From assembly GCF_964340395.1 (NCBI RefSeq), contig NC_135557.1, forward strand, positions 16,783,367 through 16,847,366: a stretch of DNA of 64,000 bases, written 5' to 3'. Made by a program: the position numbers and the translations under genes. The notes beneath the pieces were generated by a model, which had not been told where the DNA came from, did no database searches, and saw only the letters and a list, made by a program, of their open reading frames with translations. The DNA is from Glandiceps talaboti (taxonomy: Eukaryota; Hemichordata; Enteropneusta; Spengelidae). Every line of letters begins with the position of its first letter. The stretch's first letter is position 1. Shown here one piece after another: positions 50,010-61,318 of the stretch.

Positions 50010-50061
50010 GAATAGAATAGCTTAGAATAGAATAGAATAGCATATATGGGTGGACAGACAT

Positions 50062-50106
<45 letters not shown>
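50010..50106. repeat. (GAATA)n and (CAGA)n
   Basis: AATAG pentamers (50011-50041) are followed after a short spacer by CAGA tetramers (50053-50106). Confidence 0.95.
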
Positions 50107-51346
50107 TGGAGGGAGCGGCAATGCAAGGCAAGTCGTGATTAATAAAATATCATGACAGAGCTGTCAGCTGTTAGCGGAGCCATTAAATAACATCAATGTG
50201 AGGAGTACACAGATAAGTAAAATGACGTCATCAACTAAAACTCATTCAGACTTGGGGAATACTTACATGCTAACTTGAGTACGTACTTTAACTTTTTATT
50301 TAACGGTCATTGTATGATTATTAACAATCTTATCTCTTTAGTCAGTCAGTAGTCAAAGAACGGAAGAAGTGAGAAGTATTCAAAGATGTTGACAGTTGTC
50401 AGATGTTTGTTTAATTTGGAAAGGAAGCATGTAGGTTTATACTTTAAGAGTATTATACGGTCAAGACCCTATCACTCAATACTCACATTCATGATAAAAA
50501 TAGTTTGGACAGAGGTGTAAACTATGCTAGACGTGGGATCACAAATCCCATCCGAAGTCACGCTATAGCTGTCAACGGATGCTGTCAACATAAAGGTAGT
50601 AAATGAATATGTTGAAATATATTGTGTACAAGTCAGAATCATTAGTAAATTAGTGTCTGCGGATGGACGGATTTAATTACCAAATTGTTATGTTACTAAT
50701 TATAATTAGCTGGCGTAGAATGTGAAAGGCGCATATCTACTTAATGGTGTATCTGCTTGATTCCCGATAGATATATGTAGCAATACTAAAAGCAATCTTC
50801 ACTTGTGTTGTTAAATTGGGTCTCCAGGTACTAATCCATGGATTACCAATATATGAATGGCTTCTCTAATGTTTCCCGTCTTTAGAGCCGGTCTACTATT
50901 TTCTCAAATAGGTCAATTCCCTTTAGAAACGAAAGGTCATAGTAGTCAGGTATGTGTTTATCCCTAATACAGCTTGCAATGTCTTGAAAATAGATCTCTA
51001 TCTGTTTATATATATTGATTGTGACTTAGTTCACAGTAAAATGAACTAAACGTGTTATCCAAACCAATACACGAGTAAAGTAATCAGCTGGATTATGATT
51101 CACTTGTGGTCAGTGACCGACAGCTTTCAAGTTAACTACTAACTTTTGAAAGTTTAACTGCGTAAAGAAGTTAAAACCAATAGTTTTCGAATATATGTTA
51201 GTATTGTTAGGTATTCCACTATGGCTGTTGTGTTATTGTCGTTAGAATTGAGTAGTTATCTATCCTATGAATATGATGACAATAAAATGGAGCTTTAGAG
51301 GAAGTCGAAGTATATATGTACTCAATTACATTCTTTATTTTCAAAA
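50107..51346. other. No gene recognised
   Basis: No frame of 60 or more codons and no recognised repeat. Confidence 0.5.
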
Positions 51347-51510
51347 GTTACCATACATACCATACATACATACAGACAGACAGACAAACAGACATACATA
51401 CATACATACATACATACATACATACATACATACATAAGCAGGCAGGAGGGCAGTTAGGCACACACACACACCCACATACACACGTAGGTAGGCAGATAGA
51501 AAGACAGACA
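51347..51510. repeat. (CATA)/(CAGA)/(CAGG)/(CA) array
   Basis: CATA, CAGA and CATA blocks are followed by diverged CAGG, CACA and AGGCAG sequence. Confidence 0.93.
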
Positions 51511-52659
51511 GTCGATTTCTGTGTTTCAATTTAGCATGGCTTAGCATGTGTACCCTATGTGAGCATGTGGAGTATGTAAAATGCCTATCAAATATCACAT
51601 CCTTAACTATACTGTCCAAAGTTGTAGTTCTTTGCACAGGTTTTGTATACTCTGTTCAAGGTTTTATTTTTTCTGCAAACCATCTTTGTGTCTGTGTCTG
51701 TGTCTGAGCCTGTGTCTTTATGTGTGTATTCGTGTTTACTAAGTGACAACACCTGTCGTTTACCATAAATTATACTTTATTACAACAAGAGAAATTCAAT
51801 ATGTATGTGTTCAGATGTAGTCGGGTTCAAAGTTTCAAAGTGTATTTTCGGTAACTCAAGTAGCAAACGGTTAAAAGGGTTCTCTATGTGTCCATCTAAA
51901 TTAACATACTATTGTACAGCTCTGAAGTAGGGTGACTGATACCTCATACATAGAAAGTTGTAGAAAATACATTGTGTCACAAGGGAGGAAGCCGACGGGG
52001 TACAACAGAACTCTGCGGGAACAGAGAATAGGGAACACAGTTGCCGACAAAAAGACATCACGTCCACAGATAAGAGATAAATTGGTGATGCCACTCTTAC
52101 CAAGTACTCGCTTCCCGTTCCTTTGTAAAATACTCCATTAGAATTGACATATCTGTTGCTTTCAATTATTCATTTCAGATGAACAGCGATAACACATGTC
52201 TCAAGCGGCAAGTACGGCAAGTATAAGTGTTTTAAAACATAAATTCCTATCCTTTGATAATAGTAAGAAAAAGCATTAAGAATGGTGTACATCTTGTTAC
52301 CGTCATTTTGCCATTAACAGGAAACATTTTAGGACTACAGCATTAATTCTCTTGAAAGAACTACCTTTCACGGAAATAGCCTATCAACTCATCTAAACGT
52401 TAGAATGGTTCCCGGGTTACGTTCATGATACTAATAGGGAGAGACTGCGTTTTCCCTAGTAATCACACCAGTGCTAGTTATACCACAAATTGTTCAGTTA
52501 TACTTATTAATATGTTCAACATTTGTTGCAAAATATAACTGTAATAGATTCCTTTTACATCACCTGTCTTGGCAAACAAATACGTCTTTGTTCTCTGAGA
52601 CGTTTAATAAAAACTGGCAAGAATCTTTAGTTTTTCGATCAAGTTTTTACCGAAAGTAT
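51511..52659. other. No gene recognised
   Basis: Short frames only. A GTGTCT run lies at about 51689-51716. The final 190 bp read into the LINE relic below and may include more of it. Confidence 0.45.
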
Positions 52660-53208
52660 TTTAACGTATGCCATCACTATTCTGGTTTAACAACATCACC
52701 AGCGATGGGTCGAATGCACTTGGGAGAGTCGTCCGGACAGCACAGAGTATCATTGACGCAGAATTACCATCTTTACAATCAATCTATTATTCCAGATCCA
52801 TTCCCAAAGCTGCGCCCAGCATTAAGGACGCCAGTCATCCGAATTGTTAACTGTTATCCTCTAGTAGGCGATAAAGCAGTATCAAAACGAAATCATAGCG
52901 TGAAGCTTTTCTCTCTCTACTCTTCGATTTGAATGTTAAAGCAGTCCTAGGATCATTTACCATTCGCATTACTTTTATGTTATTTGTCTCCCGTTTGTAT
53001 CGTTTGTAAACTTAGTGTTATCTTATAATTGCATGTTTTTCTTTTATATTTCACTCGTATTATCTTTTTAATGCTATATTCAGTTGTTCATATCTTTTAA
53101 ATCTTTAGTTTCCGATTCCATTCACCTCTTTACCCCTTCTTATGAGAGTACGTGCAAAGCCAAAATCTGATGCATTTTTGCAAATGGCAATAAAGTTATA
53201 TCATTATA
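52660..53208 (+). mobile_element. LINE (CR1/L2/Jockey-type) 3' fragment, second copy
   Basis: The frame at 52668-52850 reads the C-terminal part of a LINE ORF2: WFNNITSDGSNALGRVVRTA, then AQSIIDAELPSLQSIY, then IKDASHP. A frameshift near 52850 moves to the overlapping frame, which ends KRNHSVKLFSLYSSI before the stop. These segments align with FYRAVIDSVLT-to-LMNQF of the 12.4-kb relic (shared RIV.TA, IIG/D, HP.. spacing). RT catalytic motifs are absent because the copy is 5'-truncated. A 3' UTR of about 270 bp ends near TGGCAATAAAGTTATATCAT (53187-53206). It is non-functional. Confidence 0.85.
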
Positions 53209-53584
53209 TTTTTTCGACAGCTTCGACCCTGAACAAAAACAAAATAAGACTTTTATTGCGTTTACAAAAAAATGAAATATTAATATAATGGGCTTCCTGA
53301 TGCAATGCTTCTTGTTCTTGTTAAGTGTTATTCAAATGTTCAAGTCAAAACATGGGACAACTGTAGACAATGTTTAATCTAGTCAATAAATACTTACATA
53401 CACTTAATCTTGTATCACTGTCATTATGTTCATTGTGCCTCAGTCAACCCAGCTGTACACTTGGAGACCTTGTTAGATAGGGTTGCAATGCGAATGTTTT
53501 TAATCCTATATGCTTATAGAGGATGCAATGGATTGTGTGCTCCCCGGAAAGTTGAGGAAGGTAAAGAACAGATGTGCCTTTATA
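53209..53584. other. No gene recognised
   Basis: AT-rich spacer between a LINE tail and the next retroelement-like tail. Confidence 0.45.
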
Positions 53585-53658
53585 GATCAGTGACAGGGGT
53601 AATAATTATGAGCGCCTGCAGCGCTCAGGAGAACTGGCGCATTATAAATACACATTTT
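53585..53658 (+). mobile_element. SINE/LINE-like 3' tail
   Basis: GAGCGCCTGCAGCGCTCAGG then AGAACTGGCGCATTATAAAT lead straight into a trinucleotide array. A GC-rich GCGC stem followed by GGCGC-ATATAAAT-like sequence and a trinucleotide tail is a recurrent 3' end of SINEs and their partner LINEs in aquatic animals. The 5' part of any such element (about 53430-53585) was not recognised, so the call is tentative. Confidence 0.5.
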
Positions 53659-53717
<59 letters not shown>

Positions 53718-53734
53718 TAGTAGTAGCAGTAGTG

Positions 53735-53780
<46 letters not shown>

Positions 53781-53819
53781 CAGCAGCAGCAGCAGCAGCA
53801 GTAGTAGTGGTAGTAGTAA

Positions 53820-53877
<58 letters not shown>

Positions 53878-54021
53878 TGTTGTTGTTGTTGTTGTAGTAG
53901 TAGTAGTAGTAGTAGTAGCAGTAGCAGTAGCAGTAGTAGTAGTAGTAGTAGTAGTAGCAGCAGCAACAGTAGTAGTAGTAGTAGTAGTAGTAGCAGTAGT
54001 AGTAGTAGTAGTAGTAGTAGT
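53659..54021. repeat. (GTA)n trinucleotide array, ~360 bp, with (GCA)n and (GTT)n islands
   Basis: Mostly GTA/TAG triplets with an island of GCA (about 53779-53801), GTT (about 53876-53895) and GCAGTA mixtures. Long Thr, Leu and Val frames are artefacts. The array starts immediately after the retroelement-like tail. Confidence 0.98.
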
Positions 54022-54979
54022 GTATTTAAATAGTGTACCATCTCCATGTAACATTGGTAGTTTTATACATGCACACTTCTATACAGAGAATGTCAACACC
54101 ATTTTATTTTGGGTGAACCCAAAAGTTATGTCATAATACTGTTCCTTTGGTTTATCTTACTGTTATGTCACGTGTCATAGTTACTAGTTAATAATTACAT
54201 ATGTTTTAGTTAGCAGAATAGTGTAGGTCATTTTTAGGATGAAACCACAACGAGGCTACGAAATGTTCAGATACGGTCAATAACCTTTTAAAGTGATTAT
54301 GCATGATGATATTAATAGATTGTTTTAAAAGAAATTTGATTAATAACAATGAATTATGTAAAGACAATATAATCGCTTCATAACATCTTAATTGGACACT
54401 AAAGTAAGTGTGTATAAAACGAAAAATAAATGCCAGACTCTCAAAATTTATAATGTATCGTGCTTTCGAACTATTTAATTACAATCAGTTGATAAAGTCT
54501 TAAAAAAACATTTGATGCAGAGATCTAGAGATATCAAACAAAATGATAAGTTATTCATTACAATTATTTTTCTTTTGATACTTCGTTGAAAAGGGATCAT
54601 GTGACATCAAAGAGTCGAAGGGTTACCGATTTGATTTATTAAAGGAATCACTACCAAGACAGTGATTATCGTTATCGCGCCATTAACGGATTAGTCATGC
54701 ACACATTTGTCACGTTATAAATGCTGTTACCTCAATTTATAATCTATAACTTCGTGCAAGCTGTTGCTGTCTTTAAATCGTCATCTATATCGAGGTTACT
54801 GTCACAGAAGATACGTGTGACTTTTGCGAATCACGTTCCGTCTGTCTAAATACTATGGAAGGAACCGGTTCAATAGAATAACATTGGTTGTAGGCTCTGG
54901 CACGACAAAACTTTTGCTATCATTGGTATACTACAGTATCTGTTTCAACAAATACCTTGCTAACACTACATTTTATGAT
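54022..54979. other. No gene recognised
   Basis: AT-rich with no supported feature. Confidence 0.5.
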
Positions 54980-55740
54980 AATAATATAGTCACTTTATTG
55001 TAGTCAAAGGCCATAGGCCCAAAATACAATTACAAACTTATATAACCAAAAAAATATGTTACAGTTCCATTAAAGTATTTGCTTCTGACCTGATTTTTAA
55101 TGAGTGATGAATAAAGGCTGCAAGTCTCTGTAATTCACTTGATTGATCAGATGATAACAGTTGAGTAAACTTTTCAAAGGATGGCGGCTGATAGAAATAT
55201 TGCGGGGTGTATTTTGACATAAGGTTTGCAAAAAATTCACATTTCAATAGGAAATGGTATTCGTCCTCGATTTCATTTGAATCACAAAGTATACAAATAC
55301 GTTCAGCTCTATCAATACCTGTCTCAATATGCAAACAATGAGACGAACATCTAAAACGTGCTAGCATCGTCCTATGACTAGCAATTTTCACCGCTATCAA
55401 GTATTTTTCAGGTTGAAGCAAGGACTTAAAATTTCTATATGTATCTAATTTATCGATCACTGAAATGTCAGTACGCCATACACTTAATAAATATGATTTA
55501 TTTCCTGTATTTGCCAGGCATCTTGCAAGTTACACAAGAACAATAACTTTTTAACTTCAGTCATCCAAGTGCATCTAGAATTTACATTAGAATTTTCAAT
55601 GTTTAGAACCATATTATAACATTTTCTGAGGAACCTGTAGTTTGGCATGGTAATCAACTTGGCCCAATATTTAATACACCTTTTTGCAGTATGTAGGAAA
55701 AAGGGTATCTGCCACATTCTCCAAAAATGGCACTATTTGG
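54980..55740 (-). mobile_element. LINE ORF2 C-terminal fragment (minus strand), different subfamily
   Basis: Two minus-strand frames, 55717-55484 and 55460-55059, read as consecutive parts of the C-terminal domain found after the reverse transcriptase in many invertebrate and fish LINEs. The first has AKRCIKYWAKLITMPNYRF and KCYNMVLNIE, then TWMTEVKKLLF. The second has LLQPEKYLIAVKIASHRTML, ARFRCSSHCLHIETG, and a CILC-x6-EDEYHFLLKC zinc-knuckle-like C-C-H-C motif. A frameshift and stops separate them (around 55460-55484). RT itself is missing upstream, consistent with truncation. The 3' end on the minus strand is GACTACAATAAAGTGACTAT (rc of about 54983-55002), a polyadenylation-like AATAAA tail. 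Not functional. The 41/43-bp minisatellite lies directly beyond its 5' side. Confidence 0.88.
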
Positions 55741-55782
55741 TGCACAGTTAGAGACTCCTAAAACATTTTACATGCAAGGTAC

Positions 55783-56350
55783 TACATTATATTGTCTGAT
55801 TTCATAAATATCTCATTAACATTGTTACATTTCAATCTGATTTGATAAATATCTTACTAACATTGCTACATTATATTGTCTGATTTGATAAATATCTTAC
55901 TAACATTGCTACATTATATTGTCTGATTTCATAAATATCTCATTAACATTGTTACATTTCAATCTGATTTGATAAATATCTTACTAACATTGCTACATTA
56001 TATTGTCTGATTTGATAAATATCTTACTAACATTGTTACATTTCATTCTGATTTGATAAATATCTTACTAACATTGCTACATAATATTGTCTGATTTCAT
56101 AAATATCCTACTACCATTGTTACATTTCATTCTGATTTGATAAATATCTTACTAACATTGCTACATTTCATTCTGATTTGATAAATATCTTACTAACATT
56201 GCTACATTTTATCGTCTGAATGGATAAATAGCTGACTAACTTACATTTTATTGTCTGATTTGATAAAACATCTTACTATTATTAAACATTGCTACATTTT
56301 ATTGTCTGATTTCATAAACATCTTACTAACGTTGCTACATTTTATTATCT
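55783..56350. repeat. 41/43-bp minisatellite, ~13 copies, with early higher-order pattern
   Basis: The unit is TCTGATTTGATAAATATCTT then ACTAACATTGCTACATTATA with TTG. Two classes alternate: 43-bp units ending TACATTATATTG and 41-bp units ending TTACATTTCAA/T. In the first 250 bp a three-unit block (41+43+43, 127 bp) appears twice almost unchanged. Distal units (from about 56200) are diverged and carry indels. Confidence 0.95.
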
Positions 56351-56596
56351 GTAGCAACAAAATATTGAGGTGCAATTGATACATTGTAATCCATTAACAT
56401 GCCTGGCAAAAGTGTAGCATATGATTCGGCGATAATCTACTAGGATAATGGTAGCTTTATACGCGGATGAAGCCTGTGCGGCTCCCTCCTCAGAGTGCTA
56501 CAGTAGCGCCTCATATTATGGTGCCATTTCTGGATGCGAGAGCAAGCAACAATCTATCAAGTTTTGTTCTGGAAACCACAGCACGGAATGGGATGA
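56351..56596. other. Probable 5' continuation of the LINE tail below, not readable
   Basis: GC-richer than the surroundings (about 56455-56600), with no continuous frame. It is likely part of the same truncated retroelement, but I cannot read its protein. Confidence 0.35.
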
Positions 56597-56719
56597 AAAG
56601 GGCGTCCGGCCATAACTTTGGTTGACACTCTTGAACGAGACTGTGGTATAAATCAACGTGGCCTACCAGCAATCATGCAAAGAAGAGATCAATGGAGAGA
56701 AATTATAAAAAATGCCTGA
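56597..56719 (+). mobile_element. LINE ORF2 extreme C-terminus
   Basis: The frame 56597-56719 reads KGRPAITLVDTLERDCGI, then NQRGLPAIMQRRDQWREI, then IKNA and a stop. This is the familiar C-terminal signature of many invertebrate LINE endonuclease-reverse transcriptases: basic GRP, a TxxxxLxxDxG segment, then MxDRDxWRxII. A TGA sits at 56594-56596, so only about 40 codons remain open. It is followed at 56733 by a trinucleotide array, apparently grown from the element's 3' tail. It belongs to a different LINE subfamily from those at 12.4, 52.7 and 55 kb. Confidence 0.75.
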
Positions 56720-56732
56720 GTTAGCTCTATCT

Positions 56733-56806
56733 GACGACGACGACGACGACGACGGTGGTGGTGGTGGTGGTGGTGGTGGTGGTGGTGGTGGTGGTGATGA
56801 TGATGT

Positions 56807-56858
<52 letters not shown>
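56733..56858. repeat. (GAC)(GGT)(GAT) trinucleotide array
   Basis: GAC x7, GGT x14 and GAT repeats in succession. Minus-strand poly-His and poly-Ser/Pro frames are artefacts. Confidence 0.97.
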
Positions 56859-58381
56859 ATCGCACCAGACGATGACAAGAAGCAAAGTTAGTCGCAGAGT
56901 TTGTGTTGCACCTGGTGACAGAGCATAGCAATGTTACTAAAAAGAGTCATGAGCCAGACGACATTTTGCTTCTTCTCAACTGGCTTCTATTGCGTATCAC
57001 ATATAACATCTGACAACATATAAGTCATCGCCCTTGCTGGACTTAAAACGTTTCATGTGCTTCGTGAGACATTGTATGCACACTCTGCTAACGGAATCAG
57101 GGTATCAGTACAACATCAAGAAGGAAACCTGTCTTGAATTCCATTAAGCAAATTACTTCTTGTAGCTGTCGTATTGAGGAGTACCACAAGAGTTATGACT
57201 TACCTGTTTCCTGATAATTAATAGCAAATAACTAGTTTACATTTCTCCTAAATTTCTGTAAAATGATTACAGAAATACGTTGTGTTAAATCATTATTAAG
57301 TTAATTAAATCTCCGAACTAGAGGTTTTCGTACGGGGTTTATTTGAGGTCAATATGGTATGTCCTTATAGTGGAAGGCAAAGTGGATTAAATCGACTAAT
57401 AGGTTTCGATGAGTTAGATGAAATGCAGCCACGCTACTCTATCACGATAAAGTGACTAATACACAGGTTAAGACGGGTAGATTAAACTCGTGCGATCCCT
57501 GGCAATCGAAATTGTTACTTTATAATTAAAATGTAAGTTGTAATATTTGGGCGTTTGTAGTGCTTGTCGGCGAAGTACACGGTGTAGTCCTCGGGAGATT
57601 CACTGACCAGTAACAGTGTCTACAAAGTGTTAGTATATTTCAAAAGGTTAGATTGCAAACACTTGACAGCATCTCGAGTACATCCACAGACCACTAGAAG
57701 AAACTGAGACTTCTAGTGGTCTGACGTACATCCCAAAATATACAATGTTCCACTTCTCGTATAGCCCATGGGCATTATAAATTTCCCCTATGTGAACATG
57801 TATGAGTATCTCATATCAGAATGTTTATTCTTTAATTCGAAAAAAGGTAATGGTACACTATGAATCAGGTATAACTATGGGAATGAGTGACTGCTATAAT
57901 TGTACTTGTGAAGGATTCGTTGAATCTAATAACAACGAAGTCAGTTTTCCTCTGACGAAAATGGCAAAGTGGTATAGTTCATAACCCCAGCTTTAAATTC
58001 TTGAAAGCCGCTTACGGATTTGTAAATAATACATTTTACATCCTGTGAACAAATCATGTATATGCGATAATAGGGCAGAAGAAAATGAGCTGTGCAGAAT
58101 GCTCAGTCAGAATGGATTCTAGTGTTTGTTGTGTATATCTCTTCCACAAGGGATTTATAACTGCTGTGTGTTCGTCTCTTGCAATCGAGACTAACACCAC
58201 CGGTGCATGGTGCATTCCACACCCAGTGTACAATTGCATGTTTTTGTTTTGTCTGTAACAATTGTTCCAGGGACGCACGGTGTCTTTCATGTTGTACAAA
58301 GCTTATTTATGAAATCATCTTCTGCAAAAGTTGTAATAAAATGTACGTAAATCTTCTGTGCAAGAGACAAACATATACAAT
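56859..58381. other. No gene recognised; 13-bp-arm hairpin inside
   Basis: A perfect hairpin, AGACCACTAGAAG (57688-57700) and CTTCTAGTGGTCT (57710-57722), is the only structure seen. Frames at 57802-57984 and 58054-58451 have mixed composition and no family. A Cys-rich stretch in the last (58179-58451: FCFVCNNCSRDARCLSCCTK) is suggestive of a zinc finger but unsupported, and its end overlaps the MITE. Confidence 0.45.
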
Positions 58382-58627
58382 AGGGAACTTGCAATCCAGA
58401 CTGAGCAAACTCAGACGCAAAGGACTATGGGATTATCTGTGGTTATCATAATACCTAATCTGGAGCTACTGATAAAATTAACCTCCCACAATTGTCAGGG
58501 TAACTATTAATTGATTATTTGTGGTTACAAGCAATGTAACATTATTGTTTAGAATACTATTTGATTAGTATTTATTATCTCATTTCCCATGATGCAACAT
58601 TCAACATGGCGGGTTTGCAAGTTCCCT
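58382..58627. mobile_element. agggaacttgcaa-family MITE, best-preserved copy (246 bp)
   Basis: The termini are perfect inverted repeats: AGGGAACTTGCAA (58382-58394) and TTGCAAGTTCCCT (58615-58627). The interior is collinear with 44128-44360. Flanks are ...CAAT and TATTG..., so a target duplication of TA or a TWA trinucleotide (as in Tc1/mariner or PIF/Harbinger families) is possible but ambiguous. No coding potential. Confidence 0.88.
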
Positions 58628-59268
58628 TATTGCATCCGTTTTGACTGACCATGAGTTTACTTTCGTCTGCTGTACCTCTGTATGTTATTGGTCAGTTGCA
58701 AATCAATACGCGGTAGTAAAACAGTAACGATTTACTGTCTGACTAATGTATTTTGGAAAGAAATAAAACCTGGACCAGTCCTGATCTCTGTTAAAGCTCA
58801 TATAACAAACCCTGAACCATTTCACTCTTTATGATTGATGAGAAATATGAAATATGTTCATATTATTGGTGAATACTTATGGATGAGCAAAGGCGGTTCC
58901 GTATTTCTTACTATCAGAAAGCAGATACGCGGGTCATTATCCTAACAGTGTAATGGCATTCTAATCATTTCTCTCGCAAACGTGTTCTCAATATATAGTA
59001 TTACTCGGATGGCATGTTGTTATATAGGACATGATAGTCAGAGAAACGCATTCCAGCACTGTTATATACTAACATTACTGTCAGAATAATGATGATGATT
59101 CGATACCCTTCACATGCGTTGCACTTACATTCTGAAAACATTTCACATACCACTGAAGTAGTACAGTCTATTACCGAGGCACCATACATTATATGTTAAA
59201 GTCACATTACAAACTGTACAAAAAAGATATACTACATACTAAGTCGTATTGAGCCCATTCCATTCAAG
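58628..59268. other. No gene recognised
   Basis: AT-rich with no supported feature. Confidence 0.5.
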
Positions 59269-59304
59269 CCCCCCCCCCACCCCACCCCCCCCCCCCCCAC
59301 CCCT
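59269..59304. repeat. Poly-C tract
   Basis: C runs broken only by single A residues. The complementary strand is G-quadruplex-prone. Confidence 0.9.
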
Positions 59305-59554
59305 TCCCAACCCATTTAGACGCAACATATAGCCAGACAGAATAATAGCAGTAGCTAGAGTATATGCTCAAATAAGCAAAATAACCACGATTTTGGTGCT
59401 TTGGTTTACCATTTTTCTATTCCACTTCTGACAATTGGTATAGCTAAATCTTTCCATAGGCACGATTGAGTATGTTGTACTGGTTGCTATAAAAGCATTA
59501 AGATTTGTTCTGGCTCTCCCGTTCTTTATTCTTTATTTAAATAAATTATTATTA

Positions 59555-59573
59555 AACACACACACACACACAC

Positions 59574-59612
<39 letters not shown>

Positions 59613-59752
59613 TACATACATACATACATACATACATACATACATACATACATACAGACACAGACACAGACACAGACACAGACAGACAGACAGACAGACA
59701 GGCAGACACACACGCACAGACAGACAAACAAACAGACAGACAGACACACACA

Positions 59753-59790
<38 letters not shown>

Positions 59791-59805
59791 GACACACACA
59801 CACAT
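59555..59805. repeat. (CA)(CAGA)(CATA)(CAGACA)(CAGA)(CA) compound array, 250 bp
   Basis: Successive CA, CAGA, CATA, six-base CAGACA, CAGA and CA blocks. Three overlapping Cys/Val minus-strand frames are repeat translations. Confidence 0.97.
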
Positions 59806-60020
59806 ACTTTTGTGTGAGATGATAATCTGAGTGAGTGAGTGGTTGTGAAACAGTTAGGTGAACGTCCAGCCCAGAGAGAATTGTGTCAGCCAGGGGGATT
59901 AGCTATGATATAAATTATGGATGATATGACATCATCACACTCGTGACCTTATATTTATTCATGACAAAGGCGGAGCTACATAAGTAGGTCTAAAGTTATG
60001 CTCAAAATTCACTTCGTAGT

Positions 60021-60200
60021 TGTTTATGTTATGCAAATTAGTCTTAAGTGCTCTCTTATCTGATTAGCTAGAGTAATCTTTGTTTATGTTATGCAAATTA
60101 GTCTTAAGTGCTCTCTTGTCTGATTAGTTAGAGTAATCTTTCTTTTATGTTATGCAAATTAGTCACTAATTGGCCTCTTATCTGATTACCTAGTGTAATG
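60021..60200. repeat. Three tandem 60-bp units, each with an ATGCAAAT octamer
   Basis: Units start at 60021, 60081 and 60141 and read TTTATGTTATGCAAATTAGT then CTCTCTTATCTGATTAGCTA. The first two are nearly identical, the third more diverged. Each holds ATGCAAAT (60031, 60091, 60152), the consensus octamer bound by POU-family factors. Regulatory use is inference. Confidence 0.93.
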
Positions 60201-61222
60201 CTTGGACCGCTCTATCATTTTCTATTTGTTTACGAACCTAGTGAGATGATCAGTAACTGATAAATAATAAAACAAAAGTTGGGGACATCTTCTTTACAAA
60301 AAGCTAAAAGTGAATAACAGGCTAAAATGGAAGATTAAGAGACTTTAATACACCTTATGATCTACTGAGGGTTTTTATTTTCTTACACTTTTGATATTTT
60401 GCTGATAAAAATGCACCATTTCACCTTGGATAACAATTTTTGTTTTGCAGTATTTTCAATCTCAGGGTTTTGAAAGAAATAATCAAAACTTGAAAACTAT
60501 TATGTGAAAATTATAACATTTTCGAATAAAACCCAAGATGATCAGAGGGTGCTGTATTTAAAATATATCCCAATATGAAACATAATTTATGTCAACACCA
60601 CTAACAATACTATTACACACTAGGCCCCTTGAAATATCGAACATGTAAATTTTATATCAGATTTGAAAACATGCGAGGAGATAAGTATCTGGACGGACAT
60701 GATTCACTATTTTACCGATAGGATATTTCAATATAAAACCAAATTAACCACGAACAATTATAAAGTTACATACTTTACATATATTACAGTTTATGTTCAA
60801 AAACTAACATCTTTCGTTTTAGAACTTCAGAACTAAAACTAGAACAACTGCAACAATGCGGTAACTTCAAAGCTTATAGTCAATCACGAATTCACTGAAA
60901 ATATTCAATTTTAAAATGAGTTCTTACGAGGTAAGATGTCACTGGCGTTAACCCTTATGCGTTTGCTGCATTATCTTTACTCCCTGTACTGATCACTATT
61001 CATGTTTGTAATTCTGAATTTAAGTAACACGAATACCAAGCTGTTCTCACGACAAAAACAAGATGATGTATTACAGATTGGGTATTATGTAGAGCACGAT
61101 CACCGCGAAAATGAAACAACACAAGAGAAATTTACGAAAGCACGAGCATGACAGCTGTCAACTATATGAAGCACATCCCACTTCTCAAACGGCAACTTTA
61201 GATACTGTTCTTCGACATTTTC
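60201..61222. other. No gene recognised
   Basis: AT-rich with no frame of 60 codons and no recognised repeat. Confidence 0.5.
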
Positions 61223-61260
61223 ACCTTCCGTAAGGGTGGGTAATTATGTCATCGATTTGA

Positions 61261-61318
<58 letters not shown>

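Noticed and set aside
52471-52932. 153-codon frame as an independent gene
   Set aside because: It overlaps in another frame the LINE C-terminal sequence at 52668-52850, and its 3' part is the frameshifted end of that LINE.
55783-56350. Possible CRISPR-like array because of regular spacing
   Set aside because: Units are head-to-tail with no unique spacers, in an apparent animal genome. It is a minisatellite.
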